A stretch of 64,000 nucleotides of DNA, taken from assembly GCA_029558835.1 (NCBI GenBank), contig JAKQDH010000087.1, forward strand, positions 1-64,000, read 5' to 3'. The notes under the pieces were generated by a model that saw only the letters and a program-made list of their open reading frames with translations, was not told the origin of the DNA and did no database searches. The translations under genes were made by a program, and so were the position numbers. Source of the DNA: Planctomycetota bacterium. GTDB taxonomy: Bacteria; Planctomycetota; Phycisphaerae; UBA1845. Of the stretch, positions 19,201-27,427 are shown in pieces (within the stretch, counting starts at the first letter, position 1; each line of letters begins with the position of its first letter).

Positions 19201-19275
19201 TGCTCCATGGCCTCTTCCGAACCGACCCCGGAGGTCCGACCCGCACCGGCGAGCGAGAGCGGCGGGGCAGACTGA
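16222..19275 (+). CDS. Receptor-like Ser/Thr protein kinase with large extracytoplasmic region
   Basis: 1017 residues from ATG 16222 (GAAGGAG 7 nt upstream). Kinase domain about 65-330 with intact motifs: GEGGMAVVVEA glycine loop, LALKLL Lys, IIHRDLKPGNVLL, DFGLGR, APE. One transmembrane helix near 375 (LPVLGVVVIAIAVVIGV). The outer half has a concanavalin-like region (about 420-620), a carboxypeptidase-regulatory-like fold (GFVTDGVTGRPIAGATVRT, near 640) and a C-terminal beta-rich, propeller-like part. The kinase would be cytoplasmic and the rest a sensor in the periplasm or at the surface. Last gene of the sigma factor cluster. Confidence 0.92.
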   Translation: MLPDAPGPTGSPIEPGPSSDERPIAGTSETATPGIPWLSSDSIGRLLQARILGAPPRLGLLASVGRFEVLRFVGEGGMAVVVEAHDPRHPKRRLALKLLREQFVQQPRVVHRFLTEARHMKHLAHPDIVEVIEVSDRPEGPYFVMPLMEHGSLAQHIRPGRPLDESTVRRIGLHVARALAFAHDKGIIHRDLKPGNVLLDAEDRAYLADFGLGRCTFLNESLIDVQRTPIEGTPPYLAPEIAAGKAGDFRGDIYAFGALLYEMLSGALPYDGATPQEVVERIVTGPPMPLREKNPQVSAALALIVEGCMARELRDRYADMGDVVADLERFERGESPLGPHGHEHHRRKPAPSRHAGARRRLRVGLPVLGVVVIAIAVVIGVRQFGRTRPAATPTAPEPRLPGIAAGPPEGPTPELASDAGVFPFVDEFEGSELRRDLWVPGEKPEWPLLQEPPGDRLGGRIYAENGALILKSHAACKTEGKPEHVGLGTAHAVWLDSRADVGQQAENVQIDVQLGEGEALNGRFVIQIHTAGNQAMGSGSSSQSKVLFAAGPATVNHRLTLPPQHVRIELSRTSKLAVVRAGIAPNAPFEVVDISNLPVWKLRFLVGTQASAGVWSGEARFAIERVEVKDCTDAGTTVAGFVTDGVTGRPIAGATVRTDQGAECETNALGAYIIPTDPGAGSIAIISASAPQYEPSTRMPVARLRSGYQRRWDVQLGKSTVALGDPIPGSCLVLSHCLSANGLAVQAGDMVLTGHDQQDQEVMWVRSPDTQNWEASLEAFPAAPLCYCGPTLRFVRRWIPNLNDDSKGGGQVGSVGPEGPGERVRWLPTPCPTGVACDGKRLWYISDSWLASRHDDIYALDLEILDREGLKRGGAGVVGQATSADSSLAGIAFGSDASGQDRLWVSSYSDEPDRGPSRQLRGLVYVVDPEALLRRGFLPEVQTENRVPIVDGEVVVAAFEGFWYQLSYDGTTQTLWGLDLGTKRICQLCIDPPCSMASSEPTPEVRPAPASESGGAD

Positions 19276-19780
19276 ACCGCATCGCTACTCGAAATGCCCC
19301 TCCAACACCTTCGTGCCGCCTGCCGACAACCCCCGGTGCGGCTCCCGTTTCAAACCCGCGGCCTCAGAGCTATTGCCTGGCTGCTGCTGTCCCATCGTGG
19401 AAGCCAACGCCCCCGGCAAGCCGAACGCGCGTCACCTCGCATAAGACACGTCGCCACCATGACTTACCGCACGCAACGGCACGGGAGGCGAGGATCCAAT
19501 CCCTGGTTGACCTGCTCTCCGCGTTTCCTCGCCGCCCGGCAAGAGAAGCACGCATCGCCGCCCGCCGCGCGCAGGATTCGTCGCCTGGCAGCTAATTCCA
19601 CATAGGGAAGTACGCCGGTATGCGGAAGCCGGCGGCGGCACCCGTGGAAACAGAACGAACCCAACACGACAAGAGGTGGTCCTCATGGTGGGGACTTAGC
19701 GAAGACATGCCGAGCGTCGAGCCCGGAGACGCTCGCTCAGGAAAGTCACTGCGGACCCTCCGGGCGTAGGAGAACATCAA
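19276..19780. other. Gene-poor interval
   Basis: About 500 bases with no gene, hairpin or repeat I can support. TAGGAGA at 19767-19773 is the ribosome site of the next gene. Confidence 0.5.
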
Positions 19781-22135
19781 ATGTGTTTCCATAGAATGCT
19801 GCGAACGCTGATGGTGTCTGCCCTCGTAGTGTGCATTGCGCCGCCAGCACGCGGCGACATTATCTGGTCCGATGACTTTGAGGACGGGGTGATTGATCCC
19901 GATCTCTGGACCATCGAAGGGAGATACACAGGGCCATGGGCGTTCTTGCATCAGGAGGTTCTGCAGCCACCAGACGGCTATCTTGAGGCCAACCTCCACG
20001 GGCCCACCTCCGGCAACACATACGGTGCGGAGGCAGGAGTCAGGACAGACTACGACTTCAATGATGGTACCGATTGGCTGATTGACTTCAAGTTGGACAC
20101 GAGGAGAAACGCCAGCCACCAAGATCAGTTTGTTATTCGCATCGCCGACGATTACTTTCCTGCCCAGGGTAGCGGCGTCCCCGACATGTGGATATTCGAT
20201 GATGGCCCCTGCGCGAAAACGCTTTGGGGCGTCCATATGTGGAGCGACGTTGACCAGTACCACATGCAGGATGGTGAGCTCGTCCTGGTCACCGCGCCAC
20301 CCTTTCCCTACGACAACCCGGTCTTTCGCGACAGTCCAGACTACGCGGGACCAGTCGATTGGTCCATCCGCATAGATTCGGCCCAGCAAACGGCAAAGCT
20401 CTACATGGCGCCCCATGGCGAGGGCGATGTCTACCAGTCGAGACCCTTGGATGCAGAGTGCCCCTGGTACCTTTGGTTCCTTGTCACGGACTACACCAGC
20501 GCCGGGTTTCCCGCGGGCGACAACTCGTTGTATCTCTACGATTTCGCCGCCGTGCGTTGGGGGGTGGGTTGTGATCCAGCGGAAACAGATGAGCTGTTTG
20601 CTCCCGACGCAGAGCCTGAGGATGCGTTCGGCAACTGGCTGTCTATCGACGGCGACACGGCCGTGATCGGTTCTCCCTATGATGATGACCTTGGGTACAA
20701 CTCGGGGTCGACGTCGGTCCTGCGGAGGGCGCCTGACGGATCGTGGAGCGTTGTCCGGAAGCTGACGGCCTCGGATGGAGAGGCCGGAGCGGGGTTCGGC
20801 TGCAGAGTTGATATTGACGGTGATTGGATCATCGTCGGCGCCATTCTGCACAGCGGCGGTGGACCGACGCATGCCGGTGCGGCGTATGTGTTCTACCGCA
20901 ATCAGGGCGGGCCCAATCAATGGGGTGAGGTCAAGAAGCTGACTGCCTCCGATGCCGCGGCGCACGACCACTTCGGTGCTGGTGTGGCCATCGCCGGCGA
21001 TACGGCTCTCGTGGGCGCCGCCGGGGGCTGCGGGGTGCAGGTGGCCGGTGCCGCGTATGTGTTCGAACGTCACTTCGGCGGTCAGGATAATTGGGGTGAG
21101 TGCGCCAAGCTCATCGCGCCAGATGGGATGGTGCACGACGACTTCGGAATCGCGGTCGCCATCGAAGGTGACATCGCTGTTGTGGGCGCTCAGCAAGCAG
21201 ATGCGCCGGAAACGGACTCTGGTGCGTGCTACATCTTCTATCGCAACCCGGGTGGAGCCCCCGCTTGGGTCCTCGTTAAGAAGCTAGCGGCGTCCGACGC
21301 GTCGGACAATGACTGGTTCGGAATCAGTGTCTCGATCGATGGCGACTTCATTATCGTCGGGGCAGCCTCCGTCTATCCTTACTTGCCGGCGGGCACGCCA
21401 GGGGCTGCGTACATTTTCGAACGGGACGCGGACGGCACTGACAACTGGGGTGAGGTGAAGAAGCTGGTCGGCAGCGGCGACCCATACGCGTTCCCGGAGT
21501 TTGGGCGATCCGTTTCGATTAGCGGGAGTCTCATGATTGTCGGCGCCTCCCGCGATAACCCTCCCTGGGAGAACGACGCCACGTACCTCTTTCACCGGCA
21601 TCGGGGCGGGGAGAATAACTGGGGAGAAATCGCGATGATCACGGGGCACGACTCCGTGCCCGGCGACAGGTTCGCATCCTGCGTCTCCATCAGCAACCAC
21701 ACTGCGTTTGTGGGTGCAGCGTGGCACGATCACGAGCCCGAGGACTTCCCCACAGGATCAGTGTATGAGATCACCGTGCCAGCAGATGTGGACGATGACA
21801 GCATTGCCGACGAGTGTGACAACTGTTCGACAGTGTGGAACCCCGACCAGGCAGACACCGACTCCGACGGCGTCGGCGACGCCTGTGACAACTGCCCACT
21901 GGCTCCGAATCCCGACCAGGCCAATCTCGACGGTGACGAGTTCGGGGACGTGTGCGATCCCGACATTGACAACGACGGCGTGCCAAACGAGCAGGACGCG
22001 TGCCCATACACCCGTCCGGGGGCGCTCGTCGACTCGGAAGGCAGACCTGTCGGTGACCTTGACACTGACTGCGACACGGACCTGTACGATTACGCGCTGT
22101 TCCAACAGGGGTTCACCGGCCCAGGCCAGCCGTAG
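19781..22135 (+). CDS. Secreted FG-GAP-repeat protein with thrombospondin-3 repeats and dockerin-like end
   Basis: 784 residues from ATG 19781 (TAGGAGA 7 nt upstream); signal peptide LMVSALVVCIAPPARG. Residues 25-260 look like a concanavalin-type beta-sandwich (SDDFEDGVIDPDLWTIEG). About 265-660 holds seven FG-GAP-like repeats (AFGNWLSIDGDTAVIGSPYD, and GAAYVFYRN blocks), as in integrin-type propellers. Then thrombospondin type 3 motifs (CDNCSTVWNPDQADTDSDG) and one dockerin-like half-repeat ending FTGPGQP. The tail and the 3' hairpin resemble those of the gene at 5452-7917, so the two share a 3' module. Confidence 0.88.
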   Translation: MCFHRMLRTLMVSALVVCIAPPARGDIIWSDDFEDGVIDPDLWTIEGRYTGPWAFLHQEVLQPPDGYLEANLHGPTSGNTYGAEAGVRTDYDFNDGTDWLIDFKLDTRRNASHQDQFVIRIADDYFPAQGSGVPDMWIFDDGPCAKTLWGVHMWSDVDQYHMQDGELVLVTAPPFPYDNPVFRDSPDYAGPVDWSIRIDSAQQTAKLYMAPHGEGDVYQSRPLDAECPWYLWFLVTDYTSAGFPAGDNSLYLYDFAAVRWGVGCDPAETDELFAPDAEPEDAFGNWLSIDGDTAVIGSPYDDDLGYNSGSTSVLRRAPDGSWSVVRKLTASDGEAGAGFGCRVDIDGDWIIVGAILHSGGGPTHAGAAYVFYRNQGGPNQWGEVKKLTASDAAAHDHFGAGVAIAGDTALVGAAGGCGVQVAGAAYVFERHFGGQDNWGECAKLIAPDGMVHDDFGIAVAIEGDIAVVGAQQADAPETDSGACYIFYRNPGGAPAWVLVKKLAASDASDNDWFGISVSIDGDFIIVGAASVYPYLPAGTPGAAYIFERDADGTDNWGEVKKLVGSGDPYAFPEFGRSVSISGSLMIVGASRDNPPWENDATYLFHRHRGGENNWGEIAMITGHDSVPGDRFASCVSISNHTAFVGAAWHDHEPEDFPTGSVYEITVPADVDDDSIADECDNCSTVWNPDQADTDSDGVGDACDNCPLAPNPDQANLDGDEFGDVCDPDIDNDGVPNEQDACPYTRPGALVDSEGRPVGDLDTDCDTDLYDYALFQQGFTGPGQP

Positions 22136-22172
22136 ATGAAGTAATCGTCTGCCTCTACCTCACATGACCGGC

Positions 22173-22211
22173 GCTCGCCCCGTCGTGCCCTCAGCGGCCG
22201 ACGGGGCGGGC
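22173..22211 (+). terminator. GC-rich hairpin, partner of the one at 7955
   Basis: GCTCGCCCCGTCG (22173-22185) pairs with CGACGGGGCGGGC (22199-22211), 13 bp with one T-G wobble and a 13-nt loop. Compared with 7955-7991 the loop is nearly identical and the wobble pairs swap position while pairing is kept. Confidence 0.55.
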
Positions 22212-22364
22212 GTGCCTGGTGCAACGCGAGAGCGCCTGAGCGGTCAGAATGGCCATCGAGCTGCCCTACGTATCACAACGTCACAGCGGCGCAACCTGTG
22301 GTAACCAGCCGCGGGCTCGTTGGGGGTCTAACATGCACGAAGGCTCTAACACAAGGAGAACCCC

Positions 22365-22841
22365 ATGAACATATCACTGCGTCTGTGGCCGTTGCTGCTG
22401 GTCGTCTGCCCTGCTGCGGTCCGTACGCCTGCGGCCGAGAAACCATCGTTGCCCGGCGGCGAACTCAAGATCGTGTCGCCCGAGGGGAACGTTGCCGGAA
22501 CGTGCCCGCTTAAGTACACGGATGTCTAGGCCGACATCATCGGCTACGTCGCCCGGGTCGTGGTGAACGTGGTACCGCCGCCGGGAACAGAGGCGTCGGC
22601 GCTCGATGTTGCGATACCCGCGGGCTGGCGGGTGCTCGCGGTGCACGATGGCGGCGCCTGGGACGAGGTCCATCGGAAGGTCAAGTGGGGCCCGTTCCTG
22701 GGCGACGGGGCAATCAAGGTGCAGTTTGAGGTGCGCCTGCTTCCGATTGCCGCTCAACGTGGCAAGTTCATCGGAACGGCGTCCTTCGACGGCGTGAACC
22801 AGCAGTTCCAAGTGCGGTCTGAGTCAGAGTCTCTTCCATAA
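22365..22841 (+). pseudogene. VIT-domain gene interrupted by an in-frame TAG
   Basis: ATG 22365 follows AAGGAG, with a signal peptide (LRLWPLLLVVCPAAVRTPAA). The next residues match the start of a VIT domain (GTCPLKYTDV, then ADIIGYVARV). Between them codon 22527-22529 is TAG, where the family has Lys or Gln; one base change from AAG or CAG explains it. The same frame then runs open to TAA 22839-22841. After ARV the VIT match stops and a domain homologous to the next gene begins (VKWGPFLGDG here, VKWGPFFAPS there). So it is a chimera of a truncated VIT domain and another module, then broken, unless TAG is read through. Confidence 0.65.
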
Positions 22842-22890
22842 CCCCCTCCTGGCTGAGGGCAGGGCAGGGGGGCGCAGTGACATGGTATTC

Positions 22891-22930
22891 CCCCTCACCC
22901 TGCCCTCTCCCCCAAGGGGGAGAGGGGTTC
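22891..22930. repeat. CCCTCACCC-type hairpin repeat
   Basis: Pattern CCCCTCACCCTG followed by a perfect 11-bp hairpin (22903-22913 with 22916-22926, CCCTCTCCCCC / GGGGGAGAGGG). Related copies: 23759-23793 and, split by another element, 34593-34621 plus 34766-34782. Confidence 0.6.
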
Positions 22931-23068
22931 TGGGCGCTCTAAGTGTGTCACAGAGGATGCTCTTGTCAGCCCGGAGCGGCGCTTTCGCGGCTCGAATACA
23001 TGGCGACCACATGCTGTAGGACACGAAGCAAACTGCGTCCTGCGAACGAGAGAGGAAGAGAGACTACG

Positions 23069-23680
23069 ATGTCTGTTTCAACTACGGCAGTCGTAATGGT
23101 AGCCCTGGCCACCTCGTCGTCGGGGCTCGGCGGAGACGCGGTGCGGTACCTTCCCGCCAGCGCTGCTCCGGGTGTTGCTTTCGAGGTTGTGGTGACGATC
23201 GACCCGCCGGCCGGAACGTTCGCGGTCGGGCTTGAGGAGCGCCCGCCTACCGGCTGGACGGCGATTACGAACATCAGCAACGGCGGGACCTATGACGCGG
23301 CCAATCACAAGGTGAAGTGGGGCCCGTTCTTCGCGCCGTCCATCCCCGCCCAGGTGAGTTATGACATCACGCCTCCGCCCGATGCGTCGGGCGTGGCTTG
23401 CTTCGCGGGGACAGTGTCTTTCGACGGCTTCAATGAGCCGGTGGCCGGAGATTCGTGCGTGGAGGTGCTTGTGGTCTCGGGCGATTTCGACGGCGACGGC
23501 GACGCGGATGTCGATGACTTCGCGGTCTTCGCCGCATGCCTGGCCGGCCCGGAGGTGACTACGCCGCCACCCGGCTGTGATCCGAGCGACTTCGCCCAAG
23601 CCGACCTGGACGGCGACCTGGACGTGGACTTGGCCGACTTCGCGGCGTTCAGCGTGATCTTCACTGATTCACGGAAGTGA
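23069..23680 (+). CDS. Small secreted protein with dockerin-like pair
   Basis: 203 residues from ATG 23069 (AGAGGAAGAGAG upstream), starting with a short signal-like segment (STTAVVMVALATSSSG). Residues 30-125 form one beta domain with PPTGWTAITNISNGG, VKWGPFF and GTVSFDGFNEPVAG, shared with the broken gene just upstream. Two dockerin-like EF-hand motifs follow: DFDGDGDADVDDFAVF and DLDGDLDVDLADFAAF. The tandem location suggests a local duplication of the central domain. Confidence 0.85.
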   Translation: MSVSTTAVVMVALATSSSGLGGDAVRYLPASAAPGVAFEVVVTIDPPAGTFAVGLEERPPTGWTAITNISNGGTYDAANHKVKWGPFFAPSIPAQVSYDITPPPDASGVACFAGTVSFDGFNEPVAGDSCVEVLVVSGDFDGDGDADVDDFAVFAACLAGPEVTTPPPGCDPSDFAQADLDGDLDVDLADFAAFSVIFTDSRK

Positions 23681-23790
23681 GCCCGCGTGAACCGGAACTC
23701 GGCCATACAGCCAGCGGCAGGGATTGCCCGGGGCTGCTACGAGTTGTCGGTGGCTCGACCCTCACCCCCTTCCCCGCTCCCTGTAAGGGA

Positions 23791-23932
23791 GTACGTGTTT
23801 AGCGTCTTTGGCGTTGTGGGTGCCATGCTTACCCGCGACCGCAGTCGCGGGTAAGCATGCCTCTGCGGCCGCAGCACATGCCCACCCCCGCCTGCGGCGG
23901 GGGTGGGCATGGCACCCATGCTATACGTGTAC
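23791..23932. repeat. Palindromic MITE-like element, copy A
   Basis: Left end GTACGTGTTTAGCGT (23791-23805); the right end (23918-23932) is a diverged inverted copy. Inside: a perfect 15-bp hairpin (23825-23839 with 23844-23858) and a second perfect hairpin of CATGCCCACCCCCGCC type (23877-23912). Other full copies: 29053, 34623, 41246 and 42981 (inverted). It sits beside a CCCTCACCC-type repeat in a convergent gap. The remainder of 23681-24187 has no gene. Confidence 0.8.
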
Positions 23933-24038
23933 CCGACATGTGTCGGGATGAGGGAGCGGAGGCACGTCGACACTCGTGGCGTTCGGTCGCCCTCCCGCAC
24001 GGACCAGAGAGGGGAAGAAGAAGGAAGTGGGTGGCTTC

Positions 24039-24085
24039 CCAGGGACTGGAAGTCGCTGGCAACCACCGCTTGCCCTCCGGGCGGA
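24039..24085. repeat. CCAGGGAC-type repeat, copy 1
   Basis: CCAGGGACTGGAAGTCGCTGG, then GCAACC and GCCCTCCGGGCG. A closer hairpin version is at 51196-51240, where CCAGGGAC pairs exactly with GTCCCTGG. Function unknown. Confidence 0.5.
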
Positions 24086-24161
24086 GCAGAGCAGAACAAG
24101 AAGAAGCAAGCCGGCAGCTTTCGAGGGGTATCGAGTCCCCGGACGGGGGAGCCTGCTCTCA

Positions 24162-24189
24162 TTTCTGCATTCTTAATTCTGCATTCTTC
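24162..24189. repeat. Heptamer tandem repeat (ATTCTGC/ATTCTTA)
   Basis: Four 7-bp units TTTCTGC, ATTCTTA, ATTCTGC, ATTCTTC, running into the stop codon of the RND gene. Same period but unrelated sequence at 44165-44185 and 47331-47358. Confidence 0.6.
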
Positions 24190-27100
24190 ATTCGAATACG
24201 AACCGTACCCCCCGTCTACACAGCGCCTTCACGTCGTGCACCGTCAGGTACAGGGCCGGGACGGCCAGCAGGGTGAGGACGGTGGCGAAGATGAGGCCGG
24301 CGGAGATGGAGATGGCCATCGGGATCATGAAGCGCGCCTGGAAGGACGTCTCGAGCATCAGTGGGGCGATGCCGAGCACGGTGGTCACCGTGGTGAGCAG
24401 GATGGCGCGCAGGCGGGCGGCGCCGCCTTCGACCACGGCCGTGGCCAGCGGCAGACCTGCCGCGCGCCGGTGGTTGATGAAGGTGACCAGGACGATGGAG
24501 TCGTTGACCACAATGCCGGACAGCGCCACGATGCCGATGAGGGAAAGCAGGGTGAGCGGATAGCCGAGCAGCAGGTGGCCCAGCACGGCGCCGATGAGGC
24601 CGAAGGGCACGACGCTCATGACAATCAGCGGCTGCATGTAGCTCTTGAACAGGGCGGCCAGGATTACATAGTTGAGCAGCAGGGCGGCCAGGAAGAGCCT
24701 GCCCAGCGAATGGAGCGAACGCTGGGTCTCGAGTTTCTGCCCGGTGAACTCGAGGCGCACGCCGGGATAGGCGACCTGCATACGCTGCACATCATCGGCC
24801 AGGGCGGCGATGATCCGCTCCGCGTTGGTGACCTGTTCGTCGATGTCGGCCAGGACGGTCAGTGTGCGCCGCTGGTCCTTGCGGTGGATGGAGGCGAAGT
24901 GGGTGCCCTCGGTGAGGCGCGCGACCTCGCCGAAGGGAACCAGTCTCCCGGTGGCGGCCTTAACGTACAGGCCTTCCACGTCGTGGACGTGGCGCCGCGC
25001 CTCCGGAGGGTAGCGGACCATGATGCGCACGTCCTCGCGTCCGCGCTGCACCTTGCGCGCCTCGAAGCCGTAGAAGGCCGCCCGGACCTGGGTGGCCAGC
25101 TCGGCCGTGGTGAGCCCCACCGCCCGCGCGGAGTCGAGCAGCGCGATCTGCACCTCCGGCTGACCGGCGTCCAGGTCGTCCACGACGTCGTAGACGCCGT
25201 CGAACTGGGCGAGGCGTTGTTTGAAATGGGCGGCGACCGCGGTCAAGTCGTCGAGGTTCTCGCCGCTGATTTCAAGTTCGATGGGTTGCCCGCCGGGCCC
25301 GCCGTGCAGGGAGTTGAACTTGAGCTTGTCTACGCCGGGGATGTTGGCGGTGCGGGCGCGCAGCTCGGCGAGGATTTCATCGCTGGTGCGTCGGCGCTGG
25401 TCGGCGGGCGTCAGTTCGAGGAACGCCTGGCACACGTGCGACTGGGGATTGGCCACCGAGAGCAGGTCACTGTCCAGTTGCACGCCCAGCAGCGTATAGA
25501 TGCTGCGCAGCTCGGGAATCGCGAGGGCCGCCTGCTCCATCACGCGGGCGGCCGCCCGGGTACCGTCGATCGGGGTGCCGACGCCCATTCGCAGGCTCGC
25601 CAGCAGCGTCTCCGAATCCACTTTCTGGATGAACACGAAGGGCACGTGCCCGCCGCCGACGAGGCCGATGACGGCAATCATCAGCGTCGCCAGCGCCGCC
25701 AGGGTGACGTAGCGGTAGTTCAGCGCGAGCCGCAGCGCGCGCTCATAGCCGCGCAGGAGGGGCTCCTGCAAATAATGCTGCTGGAGCCAGCGCAGCTGGA
25801 AGCGCAAGCGGTGCCGCCAGTCGCGGGGGGCATCGGTCGCCGGCGCCGCGGCGCCGGTCACCGGTTTCATGTTGTGCGCCAGGTGCGTGGGGAGGATGGT
25901 CAGGGCTTCCAGCAGGGACATGGCCAGGGCGGCCACCACCACCAGCGGCAGCACGCCCATCCAGTCGCCCATGCGCCCCTGGAGGTAACGCAGCGGGTAG
26001 AAAGCAACGATCGTGGTGAGCACCGTGGTTACCACCGGCCAGGCGACTTCCTCGGTGGCGGTGATGGCGGCCAGCCTCGGCTCCTGGCCCTGCTCCAGCC
26101 GGGCGTAGGCGTTTTCGGCCACGATGATGCCATCGTCCACGAGCATGCCCAGCACGATGATGAAGCCGAACATGGTGAGCAGGTTGAGTGACAAGCCCAG
26201 CAGCTTCATGCCGATCAAGGCCCCGGCGATGGCCAGGATGAGCCCCATCATGACCCAGAAGGCGACGCGCCAGTTCAGGAAGATGAGCAGCGACAGGAAG
26301 ACGAGACCCAGGCCCCAGAGGCCGTTGCGTTTCAGCAGGTCGAGGCGGCCCTCGATGTAGACCGACAGGTCGCTGTGGCACTGCGCCTGTACGCCGGTCG
26401 GGTACGGATCGCGGGTTCCCTGGGCGTGGATGTCCGCGAGGTCGTCGTGCCCCGCGAGTCTTGTTTGCAGGCGTTCGCCGAAGGTGCGGACCAGCGGCTG
26501 CCCCGTTTTGCCCGCGATGAGGGCGCGCACCTCGGCGGCGATGCGGATGGCGTCCTGTTCCGGTCGCTTGTATACGATGAGGTCCACGGCCGGGGCACCC
26601 TGAAACTGCCCCACCACGTCCGTGTCCTCGAAACCGTCGATGATGACGGCCACGTCGCGGACGCGCACCTTGCGCCCGGTCGGATCGCCGTGCAGGATGA
26701 GGTCGTAGAGGTCGTCGCCGCGGTCCTTTTCGCCGAGGGTGCGCACGGCGACGTTGGCGGAGGCGGTCTTGAGTTGCCCGCCGGGCAGGTCGAGGTTGCC
26801 TGCGGCAATTGTCTGGGCCACGTCGAGGAAGGAGAGGCCGTACTCCAGCAGCCTGGCGGGGCTGACCTCCACGCTGATTTCGTCGCGGCGCGTACCGGTG
26901 AGGACGACGTCGGTGATCTGCGGCAGGGTGAGCAGTTCGTCGCGGAGTCGCTCGCCGTACTGTTTCAGGGCCCGCTCCTCGACCCGTCCGAAGAGGGCGA
27001 CGCTGATGACGGGGAAGCGCGGGTCGAACTTGGCGACGTGCGTTTCGAGGGCCTCTTCCGGCCAGTCTTCGCTGGGGATGGTGTCGATGGCGGCCTTGAT

Positions 27101-27427
27101 GTCGTTGACCGCCTGGTCGATCTTCTTGAAGTCGTTGCGCAGCTCGACGAGGATGCGGCTGAAGCCTTCGGTGATGGTGGCCTTGACCGTGTCGATGCCG
27201 TCGATGTCCTTGATGGCCTCCTCGATCTTGAGCGTGATGCCCTTCTCGACCTCGGCGGGCGTGGCGCCGGGGTAGGCGGTGGTGATGAGGATGCGGTCGG
27301 GGTCCGTCTCGGGGAACATCTCGCGGACGAGGGTGGCGCCGCAGTACGCGCCGGCGGCCAGTACCGTCAACATGAAGATGTTGGTGAGCACCGGGTTCTG
27401 CACGGCGAAGCGGGGCAGCGAAGTCAT
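24188..27427 (-). CDS. RND-family efflux transporter, inner-membrane pump
   Basis: 1079 residues, normal length for an AcrB-type proton-driven pump. N-terminal TM1 (NPVLTNIFMLTVLAAG), then FPETDPDRILITTAYPGATP, the usual start of the porter domain. The TM4 region has GMLVDDGIIVAENAYARLEQ, the family's proton-relay Asp pair. The second half repeats the plan (GYPLTLLSLIGIVALSGIVV near the end). Probably HAE family, exporting small hydrophobic compounds. ATGA overlap with the membrane fusion protein gene upstream. No TolC-type gene is adjacent, so the outer-membrane part must come from elsewhere. Confidence 0.93.
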   Translation of the reverse strand: MTSLPRFAVQNPVLTNIFMLTVLAAGAYCGATLVREMFPETDPDRILITTAYPGATPAEVEKGITLKIEEAIKDIDGIDTVKATITEGFSRILVELRNDFKKIDQAVNDIKAAIDTIPSEDWPEEALETHVAKFDPRFPVISVALFGRVEERALKQYGERLRDELLTLPQITDVVLTGTRRDEISVEVSPARLLEYGLSFLDVAQTIAAGNLDLPGGQLKTASANVAVRTLGEKDRGDDLYDLILHGDPTGRKVRVRDVAVIIDGFEDTDVVGQFQGAPAVDLIVYKRPEQDAIRIAAEVRALIAGKTGQPLVRTFGERLQTRLAGHDDLADIHAQGTRDPYPTGVQAQCHSDLSVYIEGRLDLLKRNGLWGLGLVFLSLLIFLNWRVAFWVMMGLILAIAGALIGMKLLGLSLNLLTMFGFIIVLGMLVDDGIIVAENAYARLEQGQEPRLAAITATEEVAWPVVTTVLTTIVAFYPLRYLQGRMGDWMGVLPLVVVAALAMSLLEALTILPTHLAHNMKPVTGAAAPATDAPRDWRHRLRFQLRWLQQHYLQEPLLRGYERALRLALNYRYVTLAALATLMIAVIGLVGGGHVPFVFIQKVDSETLLASLRMGVGTPIDGTRAAARVMEQAALAIPELRSIYTLLGVQLDSDLLSVANPQSHVCQAFLELTPADQRRRTSDEILAELRARTANIPGVDKLKFNSLHGGPGGQPIELEISGENLDDLTAVAAHFKQRLAQFDGVYDVVDDLDAGQPEVQIALLDSARAVGLTTAELATQVRAAFYGFEARKVQRGREDVRIMVRYPPEARRHVHDVEGLYVKAATGRLVPFGEVARLTEGTHFASIHRKDQRRTLTVLADIDEQVTNAERIIAALADDVQRMQVAYPGVRLEFTGQKLETQRSLHSLGRLFLAALLLNYVILAALFKSYMQPLIVMSVVPFGLIGAVLGHLLLGYPLTLLSLIGIVALSGIVVNDSIVLVTFINHRRAAGLPLATAVVEGGAARLRAILLTTVTTVLGIAPLMLETSFQARFMIPMAISISAGLIFATVLTLLAVPALYLTVHDVKALCRRGVRFVFE

